Below, piece after piece: positions 1-7,211 of a stretch of DNA of 9,986 nt. The position numbers and the translations under genes are program-made. The notes beneath the pieces are model-generated. The model did no database searches. It saw only the letters and a list, made by a program, of their open reading frames with translations, and was not told the origin of the DNA. The stretch is taken from NCBI GenBank assembly GCA_023457875.1, contig JAEXBC010000473.1, positions 1-9,986 on the forward strand, written 5' to 3'. Positions within the stretch are counted from its first letter, which is position 1. Every line of letters begins with the position of its first letter. The stretch comes from Bacillota bacterium (GTDB lineage Bacteria > Bacillota > Clostridia > Lachnospirales > Cellulosilyticaceae).

Positions 1-522
1 ATCGCCATGGGTATGTGTATCATGATATTTCACAGGCAATTTTTGAGTCTTGCTGAATAATTCGCCTCTTATTTTAAATAATGCATTCTGTGAGACGCCT
101 ATCATGATTTGTTGCTGTAAGTAGGAACATAAGACAGCAATCAAATAAATACCTGCCATAACCAAAAGGCCCATTAATAGGTTACTCAATTTTTCTTCTA
201 CTGACCGATTTTCAGCTACTAAGTTATTGATAATTGGACGTAGGAGATAACTGCCACCCAAGTTTGCTAAGGTTCCCCCTAATACACAGGCAAAAACAAA
301 TATGATTTTAAACTTATCACGTCCGATATAAGCAAGTAGCCTGCCGATGACGGAATAGGCATTTTTAGGTTTACCGCCTCCCATAGCACCATGGGGCCCC
401 CCCATTCCTCTTCCGCCAGGACCTCCCGGTTTCATTCCCTTTGACATACCAGATGCGTCCTTCATTTTACTTCCATATCTGCGTAATAATACTTCTTTTC
501 TTTCTTCACTTATATGTGTCAT
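1..522 (-). CDS. ABC exporter half-transporter, second subunit (N-terminal part, cut by window edge)
   Basis: The first 174 codons of a membrane-spanning ABC exporter are present; the rest, including the nucleotide-binding domain, lies beyond position 1. After a charged start (MTHISEERKE) comes a Gly/Met/Pro/Lys-rich segment at about residues 25-51. Two hydrophobic segments follow (near residues 67-88 and 108-130), then the KLPVKYHDTHTHGD stretch, which matches the first cytoplasmic loop of type-1 exporters (usually F-D-x-x-x-x-G-D). The ATG at 522 overlaps the upstream stop as ATGA and has an AAGGTG ribosome site 8 bases before it, so the start is secure and translation is probably coupled. 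Because the upstream subunit has a degenerate ATPase site, this one is expected to carry the catalytically competent Walker B Glu and H-loop His. That is an inference, as the domain is not visible. The substrate is unknown; drugs or lipids are typical for MarR-linked pairs. Confidence 0.9.
   Translation of the reverse strand, partial: MTHISEERKEVLLRRYGSKMKDASGMSKGMKPGGPGGRGMGGPHGAMGGGKPKNAYSVIGRLLAYIGRDKFKIIFVFACVLGGTLANLGGSYLLRPIINNLVAENRSVEEKLSNLLMGLLVMAGIYLIAVLCSYLQQQIMIGVSQNALFKIRGELFSKTQKLPVKYHDTHTHGD
397..403 (-). repeat. Seven-base G homopolymer inside the exporter coding sequence
   Basis: On the coding strand seven G residues are followed directly by four C residues, within the codons for the Gly-rich N-terminal segment (Met-Gly-Gly-Pro). 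In an AT-rich genome such a run is conspicuous and is the kind of tract where strand slippage could shift the frame. In the base call given here the frame is intact. No evidence of variation can be seen from one sequence. Confidence 0.5.
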
Positions 523-2276
523 GATGTAGTCACCTTCTTATCCATCTGTGAGTAATAAATCTCTGCATAGGCTTCACAGTTTTGCATCAGCTCAGTATGG
601 GTGCCCATACCTGTAATCATTCCATCATCAAGTACAACAATCTTATCCGCATCGATTACGGAAGATATTCTTTGAGCAATGATGATTTTCGTTGTATCTT
701 TAAGTTCTCTTTTAAAGCTTTCCCTAATTTTTGCTTCAGTTGCAGTATCTACTGCACTTGTACTATCGTCAAGAATTAGTATCTTTGGTCTCTTTAATAA
801 CGCCCTAGCGATACATAACCTTTGTTTCTGGCCTCCAGAGACATTGGCACCACCTTGGCCAAGTTCAGTCTCATAGCCTTCCTTAAATGAACTGATAAAT
901 CCATGTGCTTGTGCACTTTCTGCAAATCGATAGATTGTATCATCATCCGCTTCTTCATCTCCCCATTTCAGGTTTTCCTTAATCGTACCTGAAAATAGTA
1001 TATTTTTCTGAAGCACCATGCCTACTCCCTCTCGAAGATTCTTAAGTGAGTAGTCTTTTACATTCACATCATCCACCAATACTTCTCCCTTGTCTACATC
1101 GTATAATCGGGGAATGAGCTGCACAAGAGATGATTTACCACAACCTGTAGAACCGATGATTCCCACCGTCTCGCCTGGGTTCATTACAAGATTAATATTT
1201 TCAATCACCCATTTTTCATTATTTTTGTAGTATTTGAAGTAAACATCTTTAAATTCAATTTTACCCTGTTGTACAGTAAGCTCCTTTTGTGAAGCGTTCT
1301 CGTCTGTTAGATCAACTCTCGTACAAAGCACTTCGTGGATACGTTTTGCAGAGGCAAGAGACCTTGAACTGTTTAGAATAATCATTGAAACCATCATCAG
1401 CGATATAAGAATCTGAACCACATAGTTTATAAAAGCGGTCAAAACACCAGGTGTCATACTACCTTCAATAATCTGATTTCCGCCAAACCACACCACTGCT
1501 AAAGTTGTGATATTCATTGCCAGCATCATAACTGGCATAGTGAAGATAACTACCTTTATTGCCTTTACGGTATTATCTTTTAAGTCAAAATTTGCTTTTT
1601 CAAACTTATCTTCTTCATAAGCCTCTCGAACAAAGGATTTAACCACCCTAATGTTCGTTAAATTTTCCTGGGTAGCCGTATTTAGTGCATCCAACTTCTT
1701 CTGCATCATCGTAAACCTTGGAAAGGCAATTTTTATGATAAAGAAGATGGCTAATGCTAGCAAAGGTATGACGCATAAGATCACTAGGGCAAGCTTAGGA
1801 TTTAATACAAAAGCCATAATTAGCGCACCAATCAGCATACCTGGTGCCCTTAATGCCAATCTTAACATCATCTGCATCATATTCTGTACCATGGTAATAT
1901 CATTAGTTAATCGCGTGATCAATGAACCTGTATGATAGCGTTCAATATTAGTGAAGGAAAACTTCTGAATTTGATTAAACAAATCTTTCCTTAAATCATT
2001 GGCAAATCCTGAAGATGCCTTAATCGCAAAATAAGCTCCTCCTACACCACCTGCCATCATCAACAGTGCAGTAATAACCATTGCCACTCCTACTGTGATG
2101 ATATAGGGAATGCCTCGACCACCACTTACACCATAGTCGATGATGTTGCTTAATAACAGTGGCATCACTACTTCGCCAATCACTTCTACAATCATAAGAA
2201 TTGGTCCTATAATAAATGCAGGTAGATATGGCTTAATATATTTCCAATACCGTTTTATAACATTATTCCATTTCAT
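519..2276 (-). CDS. ABC exporter half-transporter, degenerate-ATPase-site subunit
   Basis: A fused six-helix membrane domain plus ATPase domain, forming one half of a heterodimeric exporter with the next gene. Residues are counted from the upstream ATG at 2294 (591 aa). The membrane domain covers about 20-310. The ATPase domain shows Walker A GSTGCGKSS (381-389), Q-loop Gln429, signature VSGGQ (485-489), Walker B ILILDD (505-510) and D-loop STSAVD. Two catalytic positions are altered: Asp510 replaces the Walker B Glu and Gln541 (IIIAQR) replaces the H-loop His. In the family this marks the non-hydrolysing site, as in the TM287 subunit of TM287/288. I prefer the start at 2276 (MKWNNVIKRYW) because AAAGGG lies 9 bases upstream and homologs usually begin near this point. 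The ATG at 2294 overlaps the marR stop as ATGA but lacks a visible ribosome site. The stop overlaps the next gene by 4 bases. Substrate unknown. Confidence 0.93.
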   Translation of the reverse strand: MKWNNVIKRYWKYIKPYLPAFIIGPILMIVEVIGEVVMPLLLSNIIDYGVSGGRGIPYIITVGVAMVITALLMMAGGVGGAYFAIKASSGFANDLRKDLFNQIQKFSFTNIERYHTGSLITRLTNDITMVQNMMQMMLRLALRAPGMLIGALIMAFVLNPKLALVILCVIPLLALAIFFIIKIAFPRFTMMQKKLDALNTATQENLTNIRVVKSFVREAYEEDKFEKANFDLKDNTVKAIKVVIFTMPVMMLAMNITTLAVVWFGGNQIIEGSMTPGVLTAFINYVVQILISLMMVSMIILNSSRSLASAKRIHEVLCTRVDLTDENASQKELTVQQGKIEFKDVYFKYYKNNEKWVIENINLVMNPGETVGIIGSTGCGKSSLVQLIPRLYDVDKGEVLVDDVNVKDYSLKNLREGVGMVLQKNILFSGTIKENLKWGDEEADDDTIYRFAESAQAHGFISSFKEGYETELGQGGANVSGGQKQRLCIARALLKRPKILILDDSTSAVDTATEAKIRESFKRELKDTTKIIIAQRISSVIDADKIVVLDDGMITGMGTHTELMQNCEAYAEIYYSQMDKKVTTS

Positions 2277-2285
2277 GTCATTATG

Positions 2286-2291
2286 CCCTTT
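2286..2291 (-). promoter_or_regulatory. Ribosome binding site favouring the ABC subunit start at 2276
   Basis: AAAGGG on the coding strand sits 9 bases before the ATG at 2276, while the alternative ATG at 2294 is preceded only by A/T-rich sequence. This decides the preferred start for the first exporter subunit, though re-initiation at the ATGA overlap remains possible. Confidence 0.5.
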
Positions 2292-2770
2292 CATTTTTTA
2301 GATTTTATTTCATCTTCCATTCTAAGTAGATTTGCATCTAGCTTTCGCATCAGAATGGACAAGTTATACTTTTCTTCTTCGGTAAATCCTTCAAAAAGCT
2401 TTTGATGGGTTAAATCAAAAATCTGGCGACTTTGCTCAACAACCTTATTACCTTTTTCTGTAATGGTGATTTGATTAAGCCGATTATCACCTTGGTCCAT
2501 TTCTTTTTTGATGTATCCACCCTTTTCTAGTTTTTTCAGGGATACTGCTATTGTGGCTGCAGATACGTCCATTGAACTAGAAAGTTCTTTTTGTGAAGCA
2601 TTCTGGTTATGGGAAATTTTCATCAGTAAATGATGCTGTGCTTGATAGATACCTGTTTTATCTAAATAATTCTGCATGATTTTTCTATGCTTCATCGCAA
2701 AACAAATAATCTGGCGGACAATTTCTTTATTACTGATTTGATTGACAGAATTATCTTTTGTACTTTTCAA
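2291..2770 (-). CDS. MarR-family winged-helix transcriptional regulator
   Basis: A 159-residue cytoplasmic DNA-binding protein of normal MarR length. The winged-helix core runs from about residue 45 to 107: helices around NASQKELSSSMDVSAATIAV (57-76, the helix-turn-helix), then KKLEKGGYIKKE, then the wing DQGDNRLNQITITEKG (92-107), which contains the family D-x-R signature (DNR 95-97). Helices at both ends (about 15-36 and 130-155) fit the dimerisation region. The start codon is TTG, supported by AAGGTGG 7 bases upstream and by the lack of a better start. It is the first gene of an operon with two ABC exporter genes, and a palindrome cluster overlaps its promoter. This suggests a repressor of itself and the exporter that is released by a ligand. 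The ligand cannot be deduced. Confidence 0.93.
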   Translation of the reverse strand: MKSTKDNSVNQISNKEIVRQIICFAMKHRKIMQNYLDKTGIYQAQHHLLMKISHNQNASQKELSSSMDVSAATIAVSLKKLEKGGYIKKEMDQGDNRLNQITITEKGNKVVEQSRQIFDLTHQKLFEGFTEEEKYNLSILMRKLDANLLRMEDEIKSKK

Positions 2771-2777
2771 TTTCTCA

Positions 2778-2784
2778 CCACCTT
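2778..2784 (-). promoter_or_regulatory. Ribosome binding site for the TTG-started marR gene
   Basis: AAGGTGG on the coding strand, 7 bases before the TTG at 2770. It is a strong Shine-Dalgarno match and supports TTG initiation. Confidence 0.75.
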
Positions 2785-2799
2785 ATAATAAATGATATA

Positions 2800-2851
2800 T
2801 TAACTTGTTAATGGTTAATGTTATAACTATTAGCTAGCTAACTGTTAACCA
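2800..2851. promoter_or_regulatory. Candidate MarR operator region (palindrome cluster)
   Basis: Several inverted repeats built on a GTTAA/TTAAC element lie just downstream of the marR -10 box. They are TTAACTTGTTAA (2800-2811), GTTATAAC (2820-2827), the perfect 12-base TTAGCTAGCTAA (2830-2841) and GTTAAC (2844-2849). A wider pair, TGGTTAA (2812-2818) and TTAACCA (2845-2851), flanks the centre. MarR proteins commonly bind AT-rich palindromes of this size over their own promoter, so repression by blocking transcription initiation is likely. Which repeat is the real site is unknown. Confidence 0.6.
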
Positions 2852-2880
2852 GTATAGCATCTCATTTTTATTTATGTCAA
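2851..2880 (-). promoter_or_regulatory. Sigma-A-type promoter for the marR-ABC exporter operon
   Basis: On the minus strand a perfect -35 box TTGACA (2875-2880) is followed after 18 bases by TATACT (2851-2856), one mismatch from TATAAT. The predicted start of transcription falls near 2844, inside the palindrome cluster, leaving a leader of about 75 bases before the TTG. Confidence 0.75.
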
Positions 2881-2933
2881 TAGCAAGGGCTGATTTGCAT
2901 GATATTGGTTTTAGTAAAGGGAGATGTATGTAA

Positions 2934-3311
2934 TTAGCTCTGTCTTTTTGCTGCAATCCACTCACAGCTTGCTATTAGTATACAACCAATGCCATAGCAT
3001 ATTATATCTTTCCAATCAAATGTAGCACCAAGAATGATCTTGAGCACGCTATTGTTTTCCATTCCAAGTATTTCTAACAACTTAAGATACTGTAAACACT
3101 CAATAAAGGAGGCAAAAATAAATATCCAGAGCGGCATTAATCTATTCTTCTCTGGAATAATTACTCTTACCATGAAGTACAGTACAATAACAACCAATAG
3201 ATCGCCAACATAGGGTCTAATAAATGTATCATGCACATACATCGCAATCAGAAATTCTATACACAATAGCACGATGAATCCAATTAAATATTTCATTCTT
3301 TGTCTTTTCAT
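2934..3311 (-). CDS. Small integral membrane protein, DUF2809-like
   Basis: A 125-residue, very hydrophobic protein with about four membrane helices (roughly residues 8-26, 37-53, 60-77 and 102-120) and short loops. The motif FIRPYVGD (30-37) before the second helix, the acidic residue in FIECLQ (69-74) and the FDWKDIICYGIG segment (98-109) fit the pattern I associate with DUF2809 proteins. Their function is not known to me; VanZ-like small membrane proteins are the nearest alternative. The ATG at 3311 has a good AAGGGG site about 6 bases upstream. The gene lies between the cobalamin operon and the marR promoter and seems a separate unit. I see neither a convincing promoter nor a terminator for it, so read-through from cbiP or into marR cannot be excluded. 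Confidence 0.7.
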   Translation of the reverse strand: MKRQRMKYLIGFIVLLCIEFLIAMYVHDTFIRPYVGDLLVVIVLYFMVRVIIPEKNRLMPLWIFIFASFIECLQYLKLLEILGMENNSVLKIILGATFDWKDIICYGIGCILIASCEWIAAKRQS

Positions 3312-3616
3312 GGTTATCCCCTTATTTGTATGATTCTTATATGTAAATCGCCATTACCAATAGCTTACCACACGCTAAATATTCTCACAACTTTTATCCT
3401 TATGTAAAAAACTATACTTTTGTACCAAATCCCCAATATATGTATCCATCAAAATGCAATCCCATTCATTTTTTGATAAACTACATTTACGCACTGTGAA
3501 TTACTTTTAAGAGAAAATCCTATACAGAGCATCTTCGATAAAAAATAAAGAGTTTTGTCGCCTTTACCATTGAGCATCTCCTTTTACAGTTTATACGGAA
3601 TCAACGGATGAGGCGA
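3312..3616. other. 305-base intergenic region after cbiP
   Basis: No recognisable gene, RNA or strong terminator is present. On the minus strand TCGCCT right after the cbiP stop (3611-3616) pairs with AGGCGA (3558-3563), followed soon by a T-rich stretch. However, the loop is over 40 bases, so this is a poor terminator candidate. AGATGCTC occurs twice about 40 bases apart. A 16-codon frame beginning at 3570 (MVKATKLFIFYRRCSV, stop at 3520) has an AAAGGAG site 8 bases upstream but is too short to call a gene. The remainder is AT-rich, with one longer open frame listed separately. Confidence 0.5.
3375..3494 (-). pseudogene. Possible gene remnant or very short ORF (39 codons)
   Basis: A minus-strand frame with a possible GTG start at 3494 runs 39 residues to a TAG at 3375; the frame is open back to 3500. 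It encodes protein-like sequence including NEWDCILMDTYIG and DLVQKYSFLHKDK. There is no good ribosome site before the GTG or the internal ATG. The IGDLVQKYSFL stretch faintly recalls small DUF1858-type domains, but this is too short to rely on. It may be the decayed end of a lost gene, or chance. Confidence 0.2.
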
Positions 3617-5119
3617 TTAATAATTTAGTAGCTCATAGATTTTTGACATATCCAGATGTTTTCTTAAGGTATTTGCTAAATGATCATACTGCATTTCTTT
3701 ATACTGCCCATAATTCATCATCGTCATTTTTCCCATATCAACATGCTTTTCTTTTGCAAGGCAGTGAATTAATCCTTCTGCCACCTCTTTTTTATCGAAT
3801 AGGCCATGGAGGTAGGTGCCATATACATTATTGCAATATGCACCATCAGCTTTTACTTTCCCATCCATTTGATTGGTAAGAGAAGTCATTGAAGCAGTTC
3901 CCTCATATAATACTGAAACGCCCATATGTATTTCATACCCTTCTATTTCTTTGCCAGAAAGGTCCTTTAAAATACCATCTAGTTGTGCCATGCACCCCAC
4001 TACCCTTGTCCTGACTTTCTCCTTTTGAAATACGGTATCCATTGGAAGTAATCCTATTCCTTTGATTGCACCACCTTCTTCGACACCTATAGAATCAGTA
4101 ATATGTTCTCCAAGCATCTGAAAACCACCACAAATCCCAAAGATAACTTTGCCTGTAGCTGCAGCTTTTTTGATAGCAGCTTCTAATCCATTTTGTCTTA
4201 GCCAAAGCATATCCTTCATTGTGTTTTTGGTACCTGGAATAATAATCATGTCTGGATCCTTTAATTCTGACAAGGAAGCAACATAACGAAGAGATACACC
4301 GTCTATATGCTCTAGTATATTGAAGTCAGTAAAATTAGAGATTTTCGGCAAACGGATGACTGCAATATCAATCAAATCAATTTCTTTTTTAGCCTCAAAA
4401 CGTTCTGTCAGGCTATCTTCATCCTCTATATCGATGTGCATATAGGGACTCACGCCTACAACTGGAATCTTTGTCCTTTCCTCCAGCATAGCCACACCTG
4501 GGCTTAAGATAGTTTTATCTCCTCGAAACTTATTAATAATTAAGCCCTTTACCAGTTCCTTTTCGTCCTCATCTAAAAGAAGCATCGTACCTAAGAGTTG
4601 AGCAAATACCCCACCTCTATCAATATCTCCTACTAAAAGAACAGGTGCGTCCACCATTTTAGCCAGTCCCATATTGACTATATCATCTGATTTTAGGTTA
4701 ATCTCTGCTGGGCTTCCGGCACCTTCTATTACTATGATATCGTACATCTTTTCTAAATGGCGATAGGCCTTCATGATATCTGGAATCAACTGCTTCTTAA
4801 ATTTGAAGTAATCACTGGCACTCATATTGTCAAGCACTTCACCATTTACAATGACTTGAGAGCCAGTATCACTGGTGGGTTTTAATAGTATAGGATTCAT
4901 TAATACGGAGGGTTTTATACCTGCGGCTTCTGCCTGCATAACCTGAGCTCTTGACATCTCCAGTCCCTCCTCTGTAATATACGAGTTTAACGCCATATTC
5001 TGGGATTTAAAGGGTGCCACCTTGTACCCATCCTGGGCAAATATACGGCATAGGCCTGCTGTAATTAGACTCTTACCCACATTTGACATCGTGCCTTGTA
5101 TCATAATTGATTTTGCCAT
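3617..5119 (-). CDS. cbiP: Cobyric acid synthase CbiP/CobQ
   Basis: Glutamine-dependent amidotransferase that adds four amide groups (b, d, e, g) to adenosylcobyrinate a,c-diamide using ATP, giving adenosylcobyrate. At 500 residues it has normal length. The N-terminal synthetase domain shows the P-loop-like GTMSNVGKS (9-17), [11 protein letters not shown] (36-46) and [11 protein letters not shown] (164-174). The C-terminal class I glutaminase domain carries the nucleophile Cys330 in [11 protein letters not shown] and the catalytic His438 in GTYLHGLF. It is the last gene of the cobalamin operon and overlaps cobD by 19 bases. The ATG at 5119 is preceded by AAAGG and gives the usual family N-terminus ([17 protein letters not shown]). 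An internal ATG at 5104 overlaps the cobD stop as ATGA but would remove the first strand. No strong terminator follows. Confidence 0.97.
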   Translation of the reverse strand: MAKSIMIQGTMSNVGKSLITAGLCRIFAQDGYKVAPFKSQNMALNSYITEEGLEMSRAQVMQAEAAGIKPSVLMNPILLKPTSDTGSQVIVNGEVLDNMSASDYFKFKKQLIPDIMKAYRHLEKMYDIIVIEGAGSPAEINLKSDDIVNMGLAKMVDAPVLLVGDIDRGGVFAQLLGTMLLLDEDEKELVKGLIINKFRGDKTILSPGVAMLEERTKIPVVGVSPYMHIDIEDEDSLTERFEAKKEIDLIDIAVIRLPKISNFTDFNILEHIDGVSLRYVASLSELKDPDMIIIPGTKNTMKDMLWLRQNGLEAAIKKAAATGKVIFGICGGFQMLGEHITDSIGVEEGGAIKGIGLLPMDTVFQKEKVRTRVVGCMAQLDGILKDLSGKEIEGYEIHMGVSVLYEGTASMTSLTNQMDGKVKADGAYCNNVYGTYLHGLFDKKEVAEGLIHCLAKEKHVDMGKMTMMNYGQYKEMQYDHLANTLRKHLDMSKIYELLNY

Positions 5120-6153
5120 AGGTTATCTACCTTTCTTAATACTTTGACTAGTTGCTCATTATCCTCATGCCTTTTGACTGCAATGCGATAATAGCCTTCT
5201 TTAAGACCACGATAATTACTACAATCCCGTATCAATATACCTTCTTCCAAGCACAAAGCATATAATCCCGCATGGGCATGAAAGAATAAATAATTTGCTT
5301 TTGAATCATATACCCTATAGTCTAGTTTTTGTAGCTCCTCTAGTAAATATATTTTTTCTCTCTGGATTAATGCCAAGGATTTTTTAACGTATTTATCTTC
5401 TTTCAATGCAGCAATCCCTGCCATTTGAGCAGGTAAGGATACATTCCAGGGCTGAGATACTTCTTTTATACGTTCTAATAATGCCATATTGCTACAAATG
5501 CCATATCCTAGTCTTAGGCCAGGCATAGCATATAGCTTTGTGAATGCCTTTAAAACAAATAGATACTTTGAAGTCATACATTGACTTATAACAGAATGAT
5601 TTTCTCGCTCCTCAACAAAATCCATAAAGCATTCATCAACAACTAAGTAAATGCACTTGTTTTCACAGTGATGGATGATGCGGTACATCAAATCCTTAGC
5701 AATTAGATGACCTGTAGGATTGTTGGGATTACACAAGAAGATGATATCTATATCTTCCCTGATCCTGTCAATAAAATCCTCCTGTAATAAAAATTGTTGC
5801 TCTTCCCGCATATAATAGTATTCTATTTTACATTCAACAACCTTTAGTGCCTGCTCATACTCGTAAAAGGCTGGTATCGGCATTAATGCCTTCTTTGGCT
5901 TAAGTGCCAGCACAAGAGAATAAATAAGATCTGCCGCACCATTTCCGCAGATAATCTGATGAGCCGAAGTACCTATAGCTTTTGAAATGGCTTTCCTCAA
6001 ATCAGCGCATTCGGGATCTGGATATCTATCAGAGCGCATCACACCTTCACAAGCTGCACGTATCACACCCTCTGACATTCCTGCTAAATTAATATTAGCT
6101 GAAAAATCATTTTTATTTGTATTCAAATAAATGTTACCACCATGTTTGTACAT
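5101..6153 (-). CDS. cobD: L-threonine-O-3-phosphate decarboxylase CobD
   Basis: PLP-dependent class I/II aminotransferase-fold enzyme (350 residues) that decarboxylates L-threonine phosphate to (R)-1-amino-2-propanol O-2-phosphate, the linker CbiB attaches to cobyrate. Visible family features are the N-terminal HGGN (4-7), [10 protein letters not shown] (44-53), GNGAADLIY (70-78, cofactor phosphate region), NPNNPTG (142-148), Asp173 in VVDECF, and the Schiff-base Lys206 in [15 protein letters not shown], with Arg214 next to it. The C-terminal [15 protein letters not shown] contains the usual substrate-carboxylate Arg region. The alternative, histidinol-phosphate aminotransferase, shares this fold, but the HGGN start and the position between cbiB and cbiP favour CobD. 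The ATG at 6153 has GGGAG about 6 bases upstream. An 80-base gap separates it from cbiB; I see no riboswitch or terminator there. Confidence 0.94.
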   Translation of the reverse strand: MYKHGGNIYLNTNKNDFSANINLAGMSEGVIRAACEGVMRSDRYPDPECADLRKAISKAIGTSAHQIICGNGAADLIYSLVLALKPKKALMPIPAFYEYEQALKVVECKIEYYYMREEQQFLLQEDFIDRIREDIDIIFLCNPNNPTGHLIAKDLMYRIIHHCENKCIYLVVDECFMDFVEERENHSVISQCMTSKYLFVLKAFTKLYAMPGLRLGYGICSNMALLERIKEVSQPWNVSLPAQMAGIAALKEDKYVKKSLALIQREKIYLLEELQKLDYRVYDSKANYLFFHAHAGLYALCLEEGILIRDCSNYRGLKEGYYRIAVKRHEDNEQLVKVLRKVDNLWQNQL

Positions 6154-6233
6154 ATCATTCTCCCATCTAACAAAACACCTAGAAGTTGCCGTTTCACAAA
6201 ATTATCGCATGAAAAATCAGGCCCTATATTATA

Positions 6234-7211
6234 CTAATTAATCCCTAGGCTATATAGCATCAAAAATTTTATACCTCCGCATAGAAGCACGCCTAATACT
6301 GCTGTTAAACAAAGTAATTCATTGGCCTTTTTTATATCATTTATCTCTACTGGCCTCATATCATCACCAATGGTTTTTTTATGATATAGGGTACCAAAAT
6401 AATAGGCATCTCCTGCAAGCTGCACTTGCAAGGCGCCTGCTGTAACTGCTTCTGTATGGGCAGAATTAGGACTTGCATGATTATATCTATCTCGATGATA
6501 AATCTTCCACGCATGAGAAGGATGATATCCTTTAATTACAGCGGCCACAATCATCAGATAAGCCGATAGTCTTGCTGGAAGGTAATTCATCACATCATCT
6601 GTCTTTGCGGCGGCTTTGCCAAAATAAAGATATTGATTATTCTTGTAACCCACCATGGAATCCATGGTATTGACGGCTTTATACAAGAAGCCTAGAATAG
6701 GACCGCCGACCACCATATAAAAGAGAGGTGCGATACTTCCATCTGAGGTGTTCTCAGCAATGGTTTCTACAGTTGCCTTGATGATGCCTTCCTCATTAAG
6801 CCTATCGGTATCCCTTCCTACAATCATGGATACAGCCCTTCTCCCGCCTTCTATATCTCCTTGTCTAAGGGCCTCCTGGACTTTTGTACTTTCTACCTTT
6901 AGTGCCTTTGTGGCAAGTAGCTGAGCGCACATGATACTATCTAGAAGAACGCCGATAGCCACATTCCACCTAAAGACAAGCACAAGGATAATAGCAGGAA
7001 TAGCTACCGATATGATCACGACCACAACCACTAAAAAGCCTCCTGCAATAAGCTCACCCTTTTTTGACTTAGGAAATATTTTTCGTAAGATTTTTTCAGT
7101 TCCTGTAATCAAGTACCCAATCCCTTGAACGGGATGCAATAGCCCGTGGGGATCACCAATAATTAAGTCTAAAAGAAAACCAAAAAAAACGGCAATTAAT
7201 GAATAGTACAT
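6234..7211 (-). CDS. cbiB: Adenosylcobinamide-phosphate synthase CbiB
   Basis: Integral membrane enzyme (325 residues) that joins adenosylcobyrate to (R)-1-amino-2-propanol phosphate, giving adenosylcobinamide phosphate. Conserved blocks are visible in order: DLIIGDPHGLLHPVQGIG (15-32), SMIVGRDT (128-135), ETIAENTSDGSIAPLFY (149-165), NTMDSMVGYKN (181-191) and DRYNHASPNSAHTEAV (241-256), followed by GALQVQLAG. Hydrophobic segments occur near 2-20, 55-80, 82-100, 160-180, 212-228 and 298-320. The length is typical. The ATG at 7211 overlaps the cobC end by 16 bases; AAAGGGAG lies about 12 bases upstream, a rather long spacing. It sits directly before cobD, whose product it uses, so the two steps are likely coordinately expressed. 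Confidence 0.96.
   Translation of the reverse strand: MYYSLIAVFFGFLLDLIIGDPHGLLHPVQGIGYLITGTEKILRKIFPKSKKGELIAGGFLVVVVVIISVAIPAIILVLVFRWNVAIGVLLDSIMCAQLLATKALKVESTKVQEALRQGDIEGGRRAVSMIVGRDTDRLNEEGIIKATVETIAENTSDGSIAPLFYMVVGGPILGFLYKAVNTMDSMVGYKNNQYLYFGKAAAKTDDVMNYLPARLSAYLMIVAAVIKGYHPSHAWKIYHRDRYNHASPNSAHTEAVTAGALQVQLAGDAYYFGTLYHKKTIGDDMRPVEINDIKKANELLCLTAVLGVLLCGGIKFLMLYSLGIN

Noticed and set aside
582..1935. Plus-strand open frames of 65-94 codons opposite the ABC exporter gene (582-779, 679-876, 1651-1935)
   Set aside because: They lie antisense to a well-supported gene with clear motifs, show no family features and are products of the codon pattern on the other strand.
1282..2604. Shared NASQKEL peptide and a 17-of-19 base match in the ABC subunit (1282-1300) and MarR (2586-2604)
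   Set aside because: A single short match in unrelated structural contexts (domain linker versus DNA-binding helix); most likely chance, with no flanking similarity to suggest duplication.
3312..3440. Promoter for the DUF2809-like gene
   Set aside because: Candidate boxes such as TTGTGA with TAAGCT at 17 bases match the consensus poorly; nothing strong enough to list.
3558..3616. Terminator after cbiP from the TCGCCT/AGGCGA pair
   Set aside because: Only six paired bases with a loop over 40 bases and an interrupted T-stretch; not a convincing intrinsic terminator.
3643..3879. Plus-strand 78-codon frame opposite cbiP
   Set aside because: Antisense shadow of the conserved glutaminase domain; no recognisable protein features.
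6154..6233. Possible cobalamin riboswitch or promoter in the cbiB-cobD gap
   Set aside because: Only 80 bases, no B12-box-like sequence and no credible -35/-10 pair; too short for a cobalamin riboswitch.
6931..7128. Plus-strand 65-codon frame opposite cbiB
   Set aside because: Antisense to a transmembrane region; low-complexity Thr/Ile/Lys composition is the complement of the hydrophobic codons.
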